From SIG673 sp045638685 (lineage in GTDB: Bacteria > Bacillota > Clostridia > Oscillospirales > CAG-272): a DNA stretch of 58,960 bases. The translations under genes were made by a program, and so were the position numbers. The stretch covers positions 1-58,960 of the forward strand of contig JAZUBT010000023.1 in NCBI GenBank assembly GCA_045638685.1, read 5' to 3'. Shown here one piece after another: positions 33,399-42,450 of the stretch (position 1 is the first letter of the stretch; every line of letters begins with the position of its first letter). The notes beneath the pieces are model-generated. The model was not told the origin of the DNA, did not search any database, and saw only the letters and a program-made list of their open reading frames with translations.

Positions 33399-34772
33399 AT
33401 GAAACCGGTGAAATCAAAAAGAAATTTTACCCTTAAAATTCCACCGCCGTCGGAAAAGCAAAAACGTTTTTTTAAGTCGAACGCGAGGTTCGTCGGTTAC
33501 GGTGGCGCAAGAGGTGGAGGAAAGTCGTGGGCAATGCGAACAAAGCTTGTTCTTTTATGCTTTCGCTATAAAGGTCTTAAATGTCTTCTTCTTCGTAAAA
33601 CTCTTCCCGAGCTTAAGGAAAACCACCTCGTTCCACTACTTGTGCTTCTCGGTGAAGCAGTAAACTATAAGGCGTCTGAACGATGCTTTGAATTTCCAAA
33701 CGGCTCCTACTTAAAGCTTGGATACTGCGACAAGGAAGCGGACGTTTATAAGTATCAGGGGCAGGAGTTTGACGTTATCGGTATTGAGGAATGTACCCAT
33801 TTTACCTGGGAGCAGGTGAGCTTTCTTATGACTGCTAACCGAACCACGAGAAAGGATTTTTCCCCAAGAATGTTTTTTACGGGAAATCCGGGAGGCGTTG
33901 GGCACACGTGGTTTCGACGGCTTTTCGTTAAAAAGCTTTATAACCTCGGTGAAAGAAAAGAGGATTATGAGTTTATAGCCGCGACGGTTGACGATAACAA
34001 AATATTAATGGAAAGAAATCCCGAATACGTTACCGTTCTGGATTCTCTTCCCGAAAAGCTCCGTCAGGCGCACAGATACGGAAACTGGGACGTTTTCGAG
34101 GGACAGTTTTTCGAGGAGCTTAAGGATAACCCCGAGGGCTACGAGAGCAGACGCTATTCAAACGTTATAAAGGCCTTTAACCCGCCGAGGGACTGGAGAA
34201 TATTCCGAAGCTTCGACTTCGGTTACGCAAAGCCCTTCAGCTGCGGCTGGTGGGCAGAGGACTTCGACGGAAGGGTGTATCGAATTTTAGAGCTTTACGG
34301 CTGTACGGGTACGCCTAACGAGGGTGTGAAATGGACTCCGGATAAGATTTTTTCCGAAATACACCGAATAGAAAACGAGCATCCTTATCTTAAAGGAAGG
34401 CAGATTTTCGGCGTAGCCGATCCGAGTATATGGGACGCCTCACGCGGTGAGGCGATAGCTGATGCGGCGGCAAGGCACGGGGTTTATTTTTCACCCGGAG
34501 ACAATAAGCGTATTCCCGGCTGGATGCAGGTGCATTACCGTCTTTCTATTGATGAAAACGGATACCCCCTTATGTATATTTTTGATAACTGTAAGGCGTT
34601 TTTACGTACCGTACCCCTTCTTTCCTTCTCAAAAACAAGCCCCGAGGACCTTGATACCGACGGGGAGGATCACGTTGCAGACGAGGTGAGATACCTCTGT
34701 ATGTACCTCCCCGTAAGCGCCCGTAAAAAAACGGCGGCAAAGGAGATACGCGATAATCCGCTGAATTTATAG
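33399..34772 (+). CDS. Phage terminase large subunit
   Basis: 457 residues. Packaging ATPase: Walker A GGARGGGKSW (near residue 36), Walker B IGIEECTH, coupling segment FFTGNPGG. Nuclease domain: SFDFGYAKPFSCGWW, GVADPSIWD and DEVRYLCMY supply the acidic residues. It cuts and pumps DNA into proheads. The ATG at 33399 is only one base from GGAG, whereas a GTG at 33408 has 10-base spacing and may be the true start. The start of the phage head module is intact. Confidence 0.93.
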   Translation: MKPVKSKRNFTLKIPPPSEKQKRFFKSNARFVGYGGARGGGKSWAMRTKLVLLCFRYKGLKCLLLRKTLPELKENHLVPLLVLLGEAVNYKASERCFEFPNGSYLKLGYCDKEADVYKYQGQEFDVIGIEECTHFTWEQVSFLMTANRTTRKDFSPRMFFTGNPGGVGHTWFRRLFVKKLYNLGERKEDYEFIAATVDDNKILMERNPEYVTVLDSLPEKLRQAHRYGNWDVFEGQFFEELKDNPEGYESRRYSNVIKAFNPPRDWRIFRSFDFGYAKPFSCGWWAEDFDGRVYRILELYGCTGTPNEGVKWTPDKIFSEIHRIENEHPYLKGRQIFGVADPSIWDASRGEAIADAAARHGVYFSPGDNKRIPGWMQVHYRLSIDENGYPLMYIFDNCKAFLRTVPLLSFSKTSPEDLDTDGEDHVADEVRYLCMYLPVSARKKTAAKEIRDNPLNL

Positions 34773-34912
34773 ACAGGCGTATCCTTATGCCGCAAATACA
34801 AATTTATACTTGTTTTTCTAAAAACGCTCAATACGGTTTTGTGAGCACAAAACAAAGATATTTTGCTTAAAATTTTATGCAGTTGCCGTTTGGCAACGGA
34901 AAGGATACTTTT

Positions 34913-36526
34913 ATGCCCGATATTTTAAAAGGAGCCGCTCTGCTGAAAAAATACAGAAAACAGAGGAGCGCGCTGACAAACAGAATTATTCAGAACGAGC
35001 AGTGGTACAAATTAAGACATACCCGCTCACTTTCCGACGTGAAATACGTGCCTGCCTCGGCGTGGCTTTTTAACTCGCTTGCGGTTAAGCACGCCGATGC
35101 TATGGATACAATACCTACACCGTTCATTTCGGCAAGAGAGCCGTCGGATACCGAATCCGCAGAGGCGCTTTCAAAGCTTCTTCCCGCGCTTCTTGAACAG
35201 AACGATTTTCCGGGGATTTATTCAGCTATCTGGAACGATAAGCTTAAGCACGGTACCGGTTGCTACGGTGTATTCTGGAATCCCGAGGCACTTGACGGAC
35301 TTGGCGAAATAGAGCTTAAACGAATCGACGTTCTTAACCTTTTTTGGGAGCCGGGGGTAAACGACCTTAACGGTTCGCCAAACGTCTTTCACACCGAGCT
35401 TCGCTCCGCCGAGGAGATTATGCGGCTTTATCCGGAGATAAAGGAGTTACCTACGGAGGAAGCAACCGAGACAAGCCGTTACGTATATGATGATGAGGTT
35501 GACGTTTCCGATAAAGCGGTTGTGGTTGATTGGTACTACAAGGCGAGAAGCCCGAGGGGCAGACAGATTATTCATTACTGTAAGTTCGTCGGTAAACACA
35601 AGCTGTACTGTACCGAGGATTTCCCGGAATACGAGGAAAAGGGAATTTACGACCACGGCAGATACCCTTTCGTAACCGACATTATGTATCCCATAGAAGG
35701 TTCTCCCTGCGGCTTTGGTTCTCTTGATATAATGAAGGACGCTCAGCTCCAGATTGACAAGCTTGACTTTGCGATACTTGAAAACGCAAAAATGTCGGCG
35801 ACAAGACGTTATTTCATACGCGCCGACGGCTCGGTTAACGAGGAGGAGTTTGCCGATTGGACAAAGCCGTTTGTACATATTCAGGGATCGGGACTCGGTT
35901 ATGAGTCAATAAGAGAGATAAAGGTCGAGCCGCTTTCCGATATGTGTATCCACGTTATTAATAACAAAATTACCGAGCTAAAGGAGACGTCGGGAAACCG
36001 AGACGTTACGTCGGGCGGTACCGAGGGCGGTGTTATAGCCGCGGCGGCTATAAGCGCGCTCCAAAAGTCGGGAAGTAAAATGACTAAGGATATGATTTCG
36101 GCTTCGTACAGAGCCTTCTGTAAGGTTTGTACTATAATGGTAGAGCTTATCCGTCAGTTTTATACCGTGCCGAGATGCTTTCGGGTTATAAGCCCCAACG
36201 GTTCGAAAAGCACGCCGGATTATCTGACCTATGATAACAGCTCTATAAGCGGTTTTAAGGGAATATGCGACGACGGGGGCGAAAGCTACGGACGCCTTCC
36301 CGCGTTTGATATATCTATATCCGCGGAAAAAAGCATACATACAAAGCGCGAGGAACAAAACAGTATGGCTAAGGAGCTGTACGAAATGGGCGTTTTCGCT
36401 CCTGAAAACAGAGAAGCGGCTCTTATTCTCCTTGCATCAATGAACTTTGAAGGCAGAGACGAGCTTCTTTCCAGAATTTATGACAGCGGAAAGGACGCAG
36501 ATGGGAAAGGAGGCGGAACGGTATGA
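34913..36526 (+). CDS. Phage portal protein (P22-type)
   Basis: 537 residues from ATG 34913, which follows AAAGGA by 8 bases; an in-frame start at 34877 lacks a site. Features of podoviral/P22-like portals: a long N-terminal segment with LTNRIIQNEQWY, a central region (PFVTDIMYPIEGSPCGFGSLDIMKDAQLQIDK) and helical C-terminus. It forms the dodecameric DNA gate at one capsid vertex and docks the terminase. It overlaps the next gene by four bases (ATGA). Confidence 0.85.
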   Translation: MPDILKGAALLKKYRKQRSALTNRIIQNEQWYKLRHTRSLSDVKYVPASAWLFNSLAVKHADAMDTIPTPFISAREPSDTESAEALSKLLPALLEQNDFPGIYSAIWNDKLKHGTGCYGVFWNPEALDGLGEIELKRIDVLNLFWEPGVNDLNGSPNVFHTELRSAEEIMRLYPEIKELPTEEATETSRYVYDDEVDVSDKAVVVDWYYKARSPRGRQIIHYCKFVGKHKLYCTEDFPEYEEKGIYDHGRYPFVTDIMYPIEGSPCGFGSLDIMKDAQLQIDKLDFAILENAKMSATRRYFIRADGSVNEEEFADWTKPFVHIQGSGLGYESIREIKVEPLSDMCIHVINNKITELKETSGNRDVTSGGTEGGVIAAAAISALQKSGSKMTKDMISASYRAFCKVCTIMVELIRQFYTVPRCFRVISPNGSKSTPDYLTYDNSSISGFKGICDDGGESYGRLPAFDISISAEKSIHTKREEQNSMAKELYEMGVFAPENREAALILLASMNFEGRDELLSRIYDSGKDADGKGGGTV

Positions 36527-36879
36527 CGGTAGTTACAAGCGGAAGCTATAACGACAGATATTTTTTCGAGGTAAGCGGACATGCCGTAAACGAGGATAAA
36601 AAGCTGCCCTCAGGCGCAGAAGCCGAGGGTACGGGTGAGGATTGCCTTGCCTGTGCCGCCGCATCTATACTTGTTCTTACTGCGGTTGAAAAGATAGAAA
36701 GAATGCAGAGCGAGGGAGCTTTTTTAAGCTCATGCGTAACGGTTGAACCCGGTTACGCAGAATTTGACCTTGAGGTACGAGAGGAAAGAGAAGAGGAGTT
36801 AAGTGTTATTTTCGATACCCTGCTCCTTGGATTTGAGCTTCTTGAGGAAAATTATCCGGACTGCGTAAGCGTTAAATAA
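36523..36879 (+). CDS. Prp-like cysteine protease, candidate prohead protease
   Basis: 118 residues. It matches the Prp (YsxB) family: beta strand then SGHA with His20, then the EDCLACAAAS motif with Cys44, and the LLLGFELLEENYPDCVSV end. The His-to-Cys spacing is longer than in ribosomal L27-processing Prp because of an inserted Gly/Glu loop. Chromosomal Prp is known to trim L27 and, in staphylococci, phage head proteins. Located between portal and scaffold genes, this copy likely processes the capsid or scaffold. GGAGG lies 7 bases before the start. Confidence 0.75.
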   Translation: MTVVTSGSYNDRYFFEVSGHAVNEDKKLPSGAEAEGTGEDCLACAAASILVLTAVEKIERMQSEGAFLSSCVTVEPGYAEFDLEVREEREEELSVIFDTLLLGFELLEENYPDCVSVK

Positions 36880-36941
36880 CTTTAATCGGTTAACGTATCC
36901 GAAATTTTAGCCCATATTTTGGGAGGAAAAAACAAAATACT

Positions 36942-37946
36942 ATGGAAAATAACAGTATTAACACAGATAACGCCGCTTGCGGCTTTACTGATATATCGGG
37001 CGTAAAAAAGAATACCCCCTGCACTGCTCCGGAACAGCGTATGGAGGAAAAACGTCATGACGCCGATGACGTGAAATGCGGTGGAGGTTTTTCTGCCGTA
37101 GAAACAGGTGCCGAGGTCGGTGGCAGAGGAGAGACGAATCCTTCGCTATCAAATAAGGCAGAAGTCCTTGATGACAGTGCGGAACAGAAAAGGTTTGTGG
37201 TGTCGGATAAGGCAGAAGTCCTTGATGACAGCGCGGAACAGAAAAGGTTTGTGGTGTCGGATAAGGCGGAGGTCCTTGACGGTGGTGAGACTCGGAATGA
37301 GTCTATGCTATCGGATAAGATAAAAATCCTTGACGGCGGTGTGGGTCAGACGAAGCCTGTGCTGTCAGATTGGACAGAAGCTGAGGAGAACCGCGCCGAT
37401 TCGTCGGCGGAAGCCCATAACTGCGTAAATTCCGCAGGCGAAGGCTCCGAGGCCGAAAAGGAGGACAAAGAATTTCTCGCCCTGATAAAGGGCAGATACA
37501 GAGAGGCGTACAGACGGAGAACCGAAAGCATAATTCGTCGCAGGCTGAAAAGCGTGAGAACGAAAGCCGACTCGGACTCTGCCTCTGTGTCGGAGATGCA
37601 AGGTGCGGTGCGCACAGCCGACGGCGTTTCCGACTTAAGCCGTGAAGGCAGCGCTGTCGGTAGAAATATTACCGATATTGTCAGTGGCGTTGATTACGGC
37701 GCTTCAGATGTGTGCGGTGCTTTAAATACGGGCAATAATGATCCCGTAGGAGGCGTTTTTGGTGGCGCGCAGATAAAAGAACGCGCCGAAATTCAAAAAA
37801 ACGCCAACCGGAGCCGACCGAGAGAAAACGGTGTCGGCGGCAGCGTCGGAATGATTACCGGCATAAACGTTTCCGCGTTAAAGGGAAGCGATGTTCTTGA
37901 GCTTTTACGCAGAGCGGAAGCGGGCGAAAAAATCAAATTCAAATAA
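36942..37946 (+). CDS. Scaffold-like phage protein with internal 18-residue repeats
   Basis: 334 residues, highly polar and acidic. Residues 70-145 hold four copies of an 18-residue unit (SDKAEVLDDSAEQKRFVV-like). A basic helix (about 180-205, GRYREAYRRRTESIIRRRL) and a conserved-looking C-terminus (SALKGSDVLELLRRAEAGEKI) follow. A position just before the major capsid gene and this composition suit a scaffolding protein whose C-terminus binds capsid. GGAGG is 15 bases before the only early ATG, a long spacing. Function is inferred. Confidence 0.6.
   Translation: MENNSINTDNAACGFTDISGVKKNTPCTAPEQRMEEKRHDADDVKCGGGFSAVETGAEVGGRGETNPSLSNKAEVLDDSAEQKRFVVSDKAEVLDDSAEQKRFVVSDKAEVLDGGETRNESMLSDKIKILDGGVGQTKPVLSDWTEAEENRADSSAEAHNCVNSAGEGSEAEKEDKEFLALIKGRYREAYRRRTESIIRRRLKSVRTKADSDSASVSEMQGAVRTADGVSDLSREGSAVGRNITDIVSGVDYGASDVCGALNTGNNDPVGGVFGGAQIKERAEIQKNANRSRPRENGVGGSVGMITGINVSALKGSDVLELLRRAEAGEKIKFK
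37154..37369 (+). repeat. Four 54-bp tandem repeats inside the scaffold-like gene
   Basis: Units begin at 37154, 37208, 37262 and 37316. The first two are almost identical and the later ones diverge. Each encodes 18 residues in frame, so copy number can change without a frameshift. Confidence 0.9.
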
Positions 37947-37965
37947 TATAAGAAAGGCAGATTAA

Positions 37966-39228
37966 ATGAAAAACAAAATATTTTCTCTTAAGCTTTTCGG
38001 AGCGGGCGATGTTGTAAACACCACCCTTTCCGATACCGACGGAAATAACCTTTCCGCCGAAATGAAAACCTTTTACGATAAGGCTCTTATAGAGCTTGCC
38101 TCTCCGAGCCTTGTTCACGATCAGTTCGGACAGAAGAGAAAGATACCGAAAAACGGCGGACGCTCTGTTGAATTTCGTTCTTTTTCATCTCTCCCGAAGG
38201 CAACCAAGGCTATTACCGAGGGCGTAACACCTACCGGCAACAAGCTGAACGTTACCGCTATAACCTGTACTCCCGAGCAGTACGGAGACTACGTTGAGCT
38301 TTCCGACGTTTTCGAGCTTACCTCTGTTGACAACACGATAATCGAGGCAACAAAGAAGCTCGCGTGTCAGGCAGGTCTTACCCTTGATACCGTTGTAAGA
38401 AACGAGCTTAACGGCGGCACGAACGTTATGTTCTGTCCTAAGGTTGGCGAAAACGGAGCAGAGACCGAGGTTATCGAAAGAGGCGCGCTTGACTCTACCT
38501 GTAAGCTTACCGTAAAGCAGATTTTTAAGGCTGCGGCAGAGCTTAAGGCGATGAACGCACCCAAAATCGACGGCTATTACGTAGGTATCATTCACCCCTA
38601 CGTTGCTTACGACCTTATGCAGGAGGCGGGAGACCGCTGGATAAGCGTAAATCAGTACGCAAAGCCCGAAAATATACTTAGAGGTGAAATCGGAACGATA
38701 GGCGGCGTAAGATTCGTAGAATCTACCGAGGCTAAAATATTCGCTCCCGCTACCGTTCTCGGTAAAAGCTCTTTTGCCGTTGTTTCCGGTACGTCCGGTC
38801 AGAAAAACGTAAAGGTAAGCGGCGCTATTAACGGTCTTGACGATCTTCTTCCGATAGACGTGTATGTTGGCGGAGCTGCCAACAGGATAACCGCCGCGAC
38901 GGTGTCCGGCGAGGAGACTACCTTTACTCTTGAAGCTGCTCTTGGAAAGACTCTTTCCGCAGGGGATAAGATTTTCTGCAAGGGCGGAACGAGCGAGGGA
39001 CTCAGCGTATTTTCCACTCTTATTCTCGGCGCGGACGCTTACGGCGTAACCGAGATGGAGGGCGGCATTGAAAACATAATCAAGCAGAAGGGGTACGGAA
39101 ACGATCCTCTTAATCAGCGTAGCTCGGTGGGCTGGAAGGCGTTTAAGTGCGCAAAGCGTCTCGTCGAGGAATATATGATAAGAGTTGAATCGGTATCCGC
39201 GTTCTCCGAAAACGCCGCGGAAAACTGA
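37966..39228 (+). CDS. Major capsid protein, N4-gp56 family
   Basis: 420 residues. The hallmark stretches of the N4-gp56 family are intact: AEMKTFYDKALIELASPSLVHDQFGQKR, IPKNGGRSVEFRSFSSLPKATKAITEGVTP, QYGDYVELSDVF, PKIDGYYVGIIHPYVAYDLM and GEIGTIGGVRFVESTEAKIF. An HK97-like fold is expected. An insertion of about 65 residues (about 270-340, Ser/Thr/Gly-rich beta) may be a surface-exposed loop domain. GAAAGG precedes the ATG and a strong terminator follows, as usual for a highly expressed capsid gene. Confidence 0.95.
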   Translation: MKNKIFSLKLFGAGDVVNTTLSDTDGNNLSAEMKTFYDKALIELASPSLVHDQFGQKRKIPKNGGRSVEFRSFSSLPKATKAITEGVTPTGNKLNVTAITCTPEQYGDYVELSDVFELTSVDNTIIEATKKLACQAGLTLDTVVRNELNGGTNVMFCPKVGENGAETEVIERGALDSTCKLTVKQIFKAAAELKAMNAPKIDGYYVGIIHPYVAYDLMQEAGDRWISVNQYAKPENILRGEIGTIGGVRFVESTEAKIFAPATVLGKSSFAVVSGTSGQKNVKVSGAINGLDDLLPIDVYVGGAANRITAATVSGEETTFTLEAALGKTLSAGDKIFCKGGTSEGLSVFSTLILGADAYGVTEMEGGIENIIKQKGYGNDPLNQRSSVGWKAFKCAKRLVEEYMIRVESVSAFSENAAEN

Positions 39229-39253
39229 TACGTAAAAATTTAAACACCTTCAC

Positions 39254-39303
39254 GGGGCGGCGCCTTACTTTTCGGCAGACGCCGCCCCTTTTTCTTACGA
39301 AAG
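39254..39303 (+). terminator. Strong hairpin after the major capsid gene
   Basis: Nine-base GC-only stem GGGGCGGCG / CGCCGCCCC and T5. It would cut transcription into the connector genes, setting capsid mRNA above tail mRNA. Confidence 0.88.
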
Positions 39304-39317
39304 GACGGAAATAAAAA

Positions 39318-39524
39318 ATGAATAACGGAAAACATATTGTTTTTATTCCCAAAAGAGGAAGAAACGATAATGAAAGATACGTCGCGGTAAACGGCAGACG
39401 TATGCTTATAAAATGCGGTGAAAGCGTCGCTGTGCCCTATGAGTTCAAGGAAATCGTAGAGCAGAGCCAGAGACAGGACAGAATTTCTGACGCTTACATT
39501 GCGGAAAACAGAAAAGACGACTGA
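39318..39524 (+). CDS. Small phage protein of unknown function
   Basis: 68 residues: a short beta-like N-terminus (IVFIPKRGRNDNERYVAVNGRRMLIKCGE) and a charged helical tail. GAAAGGA precedes the ATG. It lies between capsid and connector genes, so a small head or joining protein is likely. No motif is recognised. Confidence 0.65.
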   Translation: MNNGKHIVFIPKRGRNDNERYVAVNGRRMLIKCGESVAVPYEFKEIVEQSQRQDRISDAYIAENRKDD

Positions 39525-39552
39525 AATATAAGGCAAAGGAGGAGCTAAAAAT

Positions 39553-39897
39553 ATGACAGTATCCGATGCTATTGACAGAGCGGAGAGCATCTACAAATAC
39601 GGCGGCGGTTACAAGCGTCTCATTGAGTGGCTTTCGGAGCTTGAGGAAAAAATAAGTATAGAGCTTTTCCATGCAGAGGAAGAAAAGAAGCTGACCATTA
39701 AAAGCGAGCTTACCGCTCCAAATGCTTACGCGGAGCTTTATCCGCTTTATCTTGTAAAAAAAGCGACCTTTGCCGAGGGCAGGGCTGATAAGTATAACGA
39801 CTACGCGCGTTTTTTTGAGAAAGCTTACTCGGAATATATCGATTACGTTAACAGGGCGAGGAAAACCGAAAAACCCGTTTACTATACAATTTTATAA
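39553..39897 (+). CDS. Phage head-tail connector-like protein
   Basis: 114 residues, mostly helical, AAGGAGG before the ATG. Size, helix content (SDAIDRAESIYK, IEWLSELEEKISIELFHAEE) and location between capsid and the large tail-hub gene fit an adaptor of the gp6/gp4 type. Residues 52-70 (ELTAPNAYAELYPLYLVKKATF) match no motif I know. Function inferred from position. Confidence 0.6.
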   Translation: MTVSDAIDRAESIYKYGGGYKRLIEWLSELEEKISIELFHAEEEKKLTIKSELTAPNAYAELYPLYLVKKATFAEGRADKYNDYARFFEKAYSEYIDYVNRARKTEKPVYYTIL

Positions 39898-39912
39898 TAC
39901 GGAGGGAACGCT

Positions 39913-41766
39913 ATGAAAGAGATAAATGATTTATACGTCCCAAAAACCGCGGTTAAAAGTATTGACGGATTTAGCGGATTTTGCCTTGGTGAAAGAGGTG
40001 GCGGAAGCGTTCTTATACGCGCGGAAAACATTTCGGACAGAGCCTTCCCCTCCGTCTGTCCGAGACCGCGTCGCGCTACCCTCGGAAAATACGGTAAAAT
40101 CACAGCGGCTGTTGCCGACACGCAGCTTGTAAGAATTGAAAACGGAGTGCTTTTTGACGGTGAAACGAAGATTATGGAAGGATATTTTTTCGATAACATA
40201 GAGCATAAAATTATGAAGGTAGGAAATTACTTCGTTGTTATGCCGATGTGCGCTTACTTCAGCATTGTTGACAGTACCGACTTCGGAATTGTCAGTTCGA
40301 GCTTTACAATGGGGACGGGCGGAGCTGAGATTGCTACCGTTGATAAGAATTTTAACGTAATATCCGAATATACCGTTCTCGGAACAAGGCCTACCGGAGC
40401 CCTGGACGGCAATTTATGGGCAAAGCCGAAGGAAGACGGTGGCTATGAAATGATGATATACGAGGGGCACGAATGGTATCCTTACGAAAGCTACGTAAGA
40501 GTGAAATGGCCTGCTCTTGCAAAAAATCACAGAGCAGGAGAGGTTCTTGAATGTACCGGAGTTGACAGGGAAATAGGAAAATATATACGGATTTCTTATA
40601 CCGATGACCAGCACATATACTTTGCGGGAGCCGCGCCGCATTTAGAAAAAATAACGAAATTTTCGCTAAGTAGAAAAAGGCCAATACTTCAGCAGTCAAC
40701 GCTGCTGGACGGAAGGATAGTGGGAGTTTTCTGCGGATATGATAATAACGGTAAATTTATAAGTAAGGCGTATGCGAGTGCGCGTAATAACCCGATTTCG
40801 TGGAGCGAATACGACGGCGCGCTGTCTGTCGATATAGGCGGCTGCGAGGAGTTCACCGCTATTACGGAATATCGCGGAGAGATTCTTGCGTTTACCGAAA
40901 ACTCCATAGTCCGTCTTAAAATCTCGGATGAAAAAATAACCGCCTCCACAATTAAATGCGAGGGAGTAAAAAAGAGAGACGGAAAGAGCGTGGTGTGTAT
41001 AGACGGTACCGTGTACTATAAAGGCAGGAACGGGGTTTACGCTTACGACGGAGCTTTCCCGAAAAAAATATCCTCGTCCCTTGATAAGGATTTGTTTTTT
41101 ACTGTACCTGCCCCGCTCTCCGAGACTACATCGTCGGAGGAACAGCTTGGCGGCGACAGATTTATCGAACTGTTGCCCGGTGTTGAACTAGCCGTATGCC
41201 ACTCTCCCGCGGGGGCGTATAACGGAAAATATTATATTCGTCTTGAAGGTAAAAAGGAAAAATCAAATATTTACGTTTACAATACCTTAACCAAATGCTG
41301 GAGCGTAGAGGACGATCCGGGGGTTACCGAGTTTTTAAATATGGACGGGGAGCTTATGGCAGTTTGTAAGGACGGAGACGGTTCAAAGCTTATTCTCTGG
41401 GACTATGACGGAGCGGATACGTCTAACGTTGAACGTTTTGCTAAAGACGGGTATCCTACTGTTGAGGACAGGGTAAGGTGGTTTTTTGAAACGGGTAAAA
41501 CCTTTGCCGATATTAAAACCGGTATGTCCCCGACAAGAATATTTTTAAATGCAAGAATAAAGGCGGGAGGCTCAATCGGGGTAGGCTGTATCTATAACGA
41601 GGACAGCTCTCCGCGTAGAATAGTGAGCGTAAGCGACAGGCAGGACGGAGTTTTTGAAATACCGTTGGCGGTAACAAAATGCGATTCTGTACGTCTCGCG
41701 GTTTTCGGCAGCGGGGACGCTGAGGTTTTAGGATACGGCGTAGAGCTTAGCTCTTACAAGGGGTAA
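39913..41766 (+). CDS. Beta-propeller-like phage tail/stabilisation protein
   Basis: 617 residues of beta-rich sequence with repeated Gly-x-x-x-Tyr/Trp strands (VYYKGRNGVYAYDG, YVYNTLTKCWSVED). It looks like a multi-bladed propeller and recalls tail accessory (packaged-DNA stabilisation, gp10-like) proteins of P22-type podoviruses. It starts 15 bases after the connector gene with GGAGG. It may form the tail plug or hub. No receptor-binding or enzyme motif is visible. It is the last large gene of the module. Confidence 0.6.
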   Translation: MKEINDLYVPKTAVKSIDGFSGFCLGERGGGSVLIRAENISDRAFPSVCPRPRRATLGKYGKITAAVADTQLVRIENGVLFDGETKIMEGYFFDNIEHKIMKVGNYFVVMPMCAYFSIVDSTDFGIVSSSFTMGTGGAEIATVDKNFNVISEYTVLGTRPTGALDGNLWAKPKEDGGYEMMIYEGHEWYPYESYVRVKWPALAKNHRAGEVLECTGVDREIGKYIRISYTDDQHIYFAGAAPHLEKITKFSLSRKRPILQQSTLLDGRIVGVFCGYDNNGKFISKAYASARNNPISWSEYDGALSVDIGGCEEFTAITEYRGEILAFTENSIVRLKISDEKITASTIKCEGVKKRDGKSVVCIDGTVYYKGRNGVYAYDGAFPKKISSSLDKDLFFTVPAPLSETTSSEEQLGGDRFIELLPGVELAVCHSPAGAYNGKYYIRLEGKKEKSNIYVYNTLTKCWSVEDDPGVTEFLNMDGELMAVCKDGDGSKLILWDYDGADTSNVERFAKDGYPTVEDRVRWFFETGKTFADIKTGMSPTRIFLNARIKAGGSIGVGCIYNEDSSPRRIVSVSDRQDGVFEIPLAVTKCDSVRLAVFGSGDAEVLGYGVELSSYKG

Positions 41767-41840
41767 GGGCCGGTATCGGAACCCTTCGGCGACTTTACCT
41801 CTTTTAAATTTTGATGCAAAAAAATGAAAGGATAATTTAA

Positions 41841-42134
41841 TTGAATACGGAAGAAATAAAAGAAAATATCCTTTTGAAGCTCAACGACCACGATAACCGT
41901 ATTTCGGAGCTTGATCATAGGGTGAGCGGTCAGGAGGAGCAGATAAAGATTATAGGAGAGCTTTCGCTCAGCGTAAGAGAGCTTGCCGTAAATATGAAAA
42001 ATATGGTAAGGGAGCAGATAAGTCAAAGCGAAAGAATTACAAGGCTCGAAAGGACTCCGATTACAAGATACGAAACTATAATATGCGCGGTTATATCGGC
42101 GATAGCAGGTGCCCTGCTCGGCTTGTTTTTTTAG
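41841..42134 (+). CDS. XhlA-like coiled-coil membrane protein (holin accessory type)
   Basis: 97 residues, TTG start after GAAAGGA. An N-terminal coiled coil (about 8-65, ending ERITRLE) is joined to one C-terminal transmembrane helix (about 76-96, IICAVISAIAGALLGLFF). This is the XhlA layout found in lysis modules of Firmicutes phages. No partner holin or endolysin follows. Confidence 0.7.
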   Translation: MNTEEIKENILLKLNDHDNRISELDHRVSGQEEQIKIIGELSLSVRELAVNMKNMVREQISQSERITRLERTPITRYETIICAVISAIAGALLGLFF

Positions 42135-42159
42135 TGCCGAAGAGCTGATTTTATAAGCT

Positions 42160-42376
42160 GATATCACGTCCGCCAAGTAACCCTTTACGAAAAAGCTTTG
42201 CAAAACCGCTGCGGTTAAAATCCTTTGAAAAGCGGCTTTGCGAAACCGCTACGGATACAATCCTTTATAAAATAACACCACGGATGCCAGAAAAGCTTTT
42301 GCATTATTGCTCTCAATAATTGACTTTTTTAAAAAAGGGGGCGCTACGGTTAAAATCCTTTAAAAAGCGGAAGCGG
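42160..42376. repeat. Degenerate repeats between the phage module and spoIVA
   Basis: Three degraded units with CTTTGCAAAACCGCTGCGG-like and GGTTAAAATCCTTT-like parts (near 42194, 42236 and 42343). They share AAAAAGCTTTGCAAAA-like pieces with the repeats at 5959-6020. The 316-base gap 42135-42450 has no gene and may mark the right edge of the phage element. Confidence 0.5.
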
Positions 42377-42378
42377 GA

Positions 42379-42408
42379 GAATAAATTTGGACTTCGACGC
42401 ATAGACAT
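42379..42408 (+). promoter_or_regulatory. Possible sigma-E-type promoter of spoIVA
   Basis: GAATAAA (42379-42385), 14-base spacer and CATAGACAT (42400-42408) resemble the mother-cell sigma-E pattern (xATA at -35, CATACAxT at -10). spoIVA is sigma-E-dependent in Bacillus, so the position is sensible, but the match is partial. Confidence 0.4.
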
Positions 42409-42450
42409 AGATTAAACAAAAAATCAGCGAAAGAAAGTCGGAGGAGCAGT

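Noticed and set aside
32452..42134. Complete inducible prophage
   Set aside because: No integrase, repressor, replication, tail-fibre or endolysin gene, and no attachment-site duplication was found at the edges.
42135..42450. Attachment site next to spoIVA
   Set aside because: The degenerate repeats here were compared by eye with the left edge (32081-32450) and no shared core was seen.
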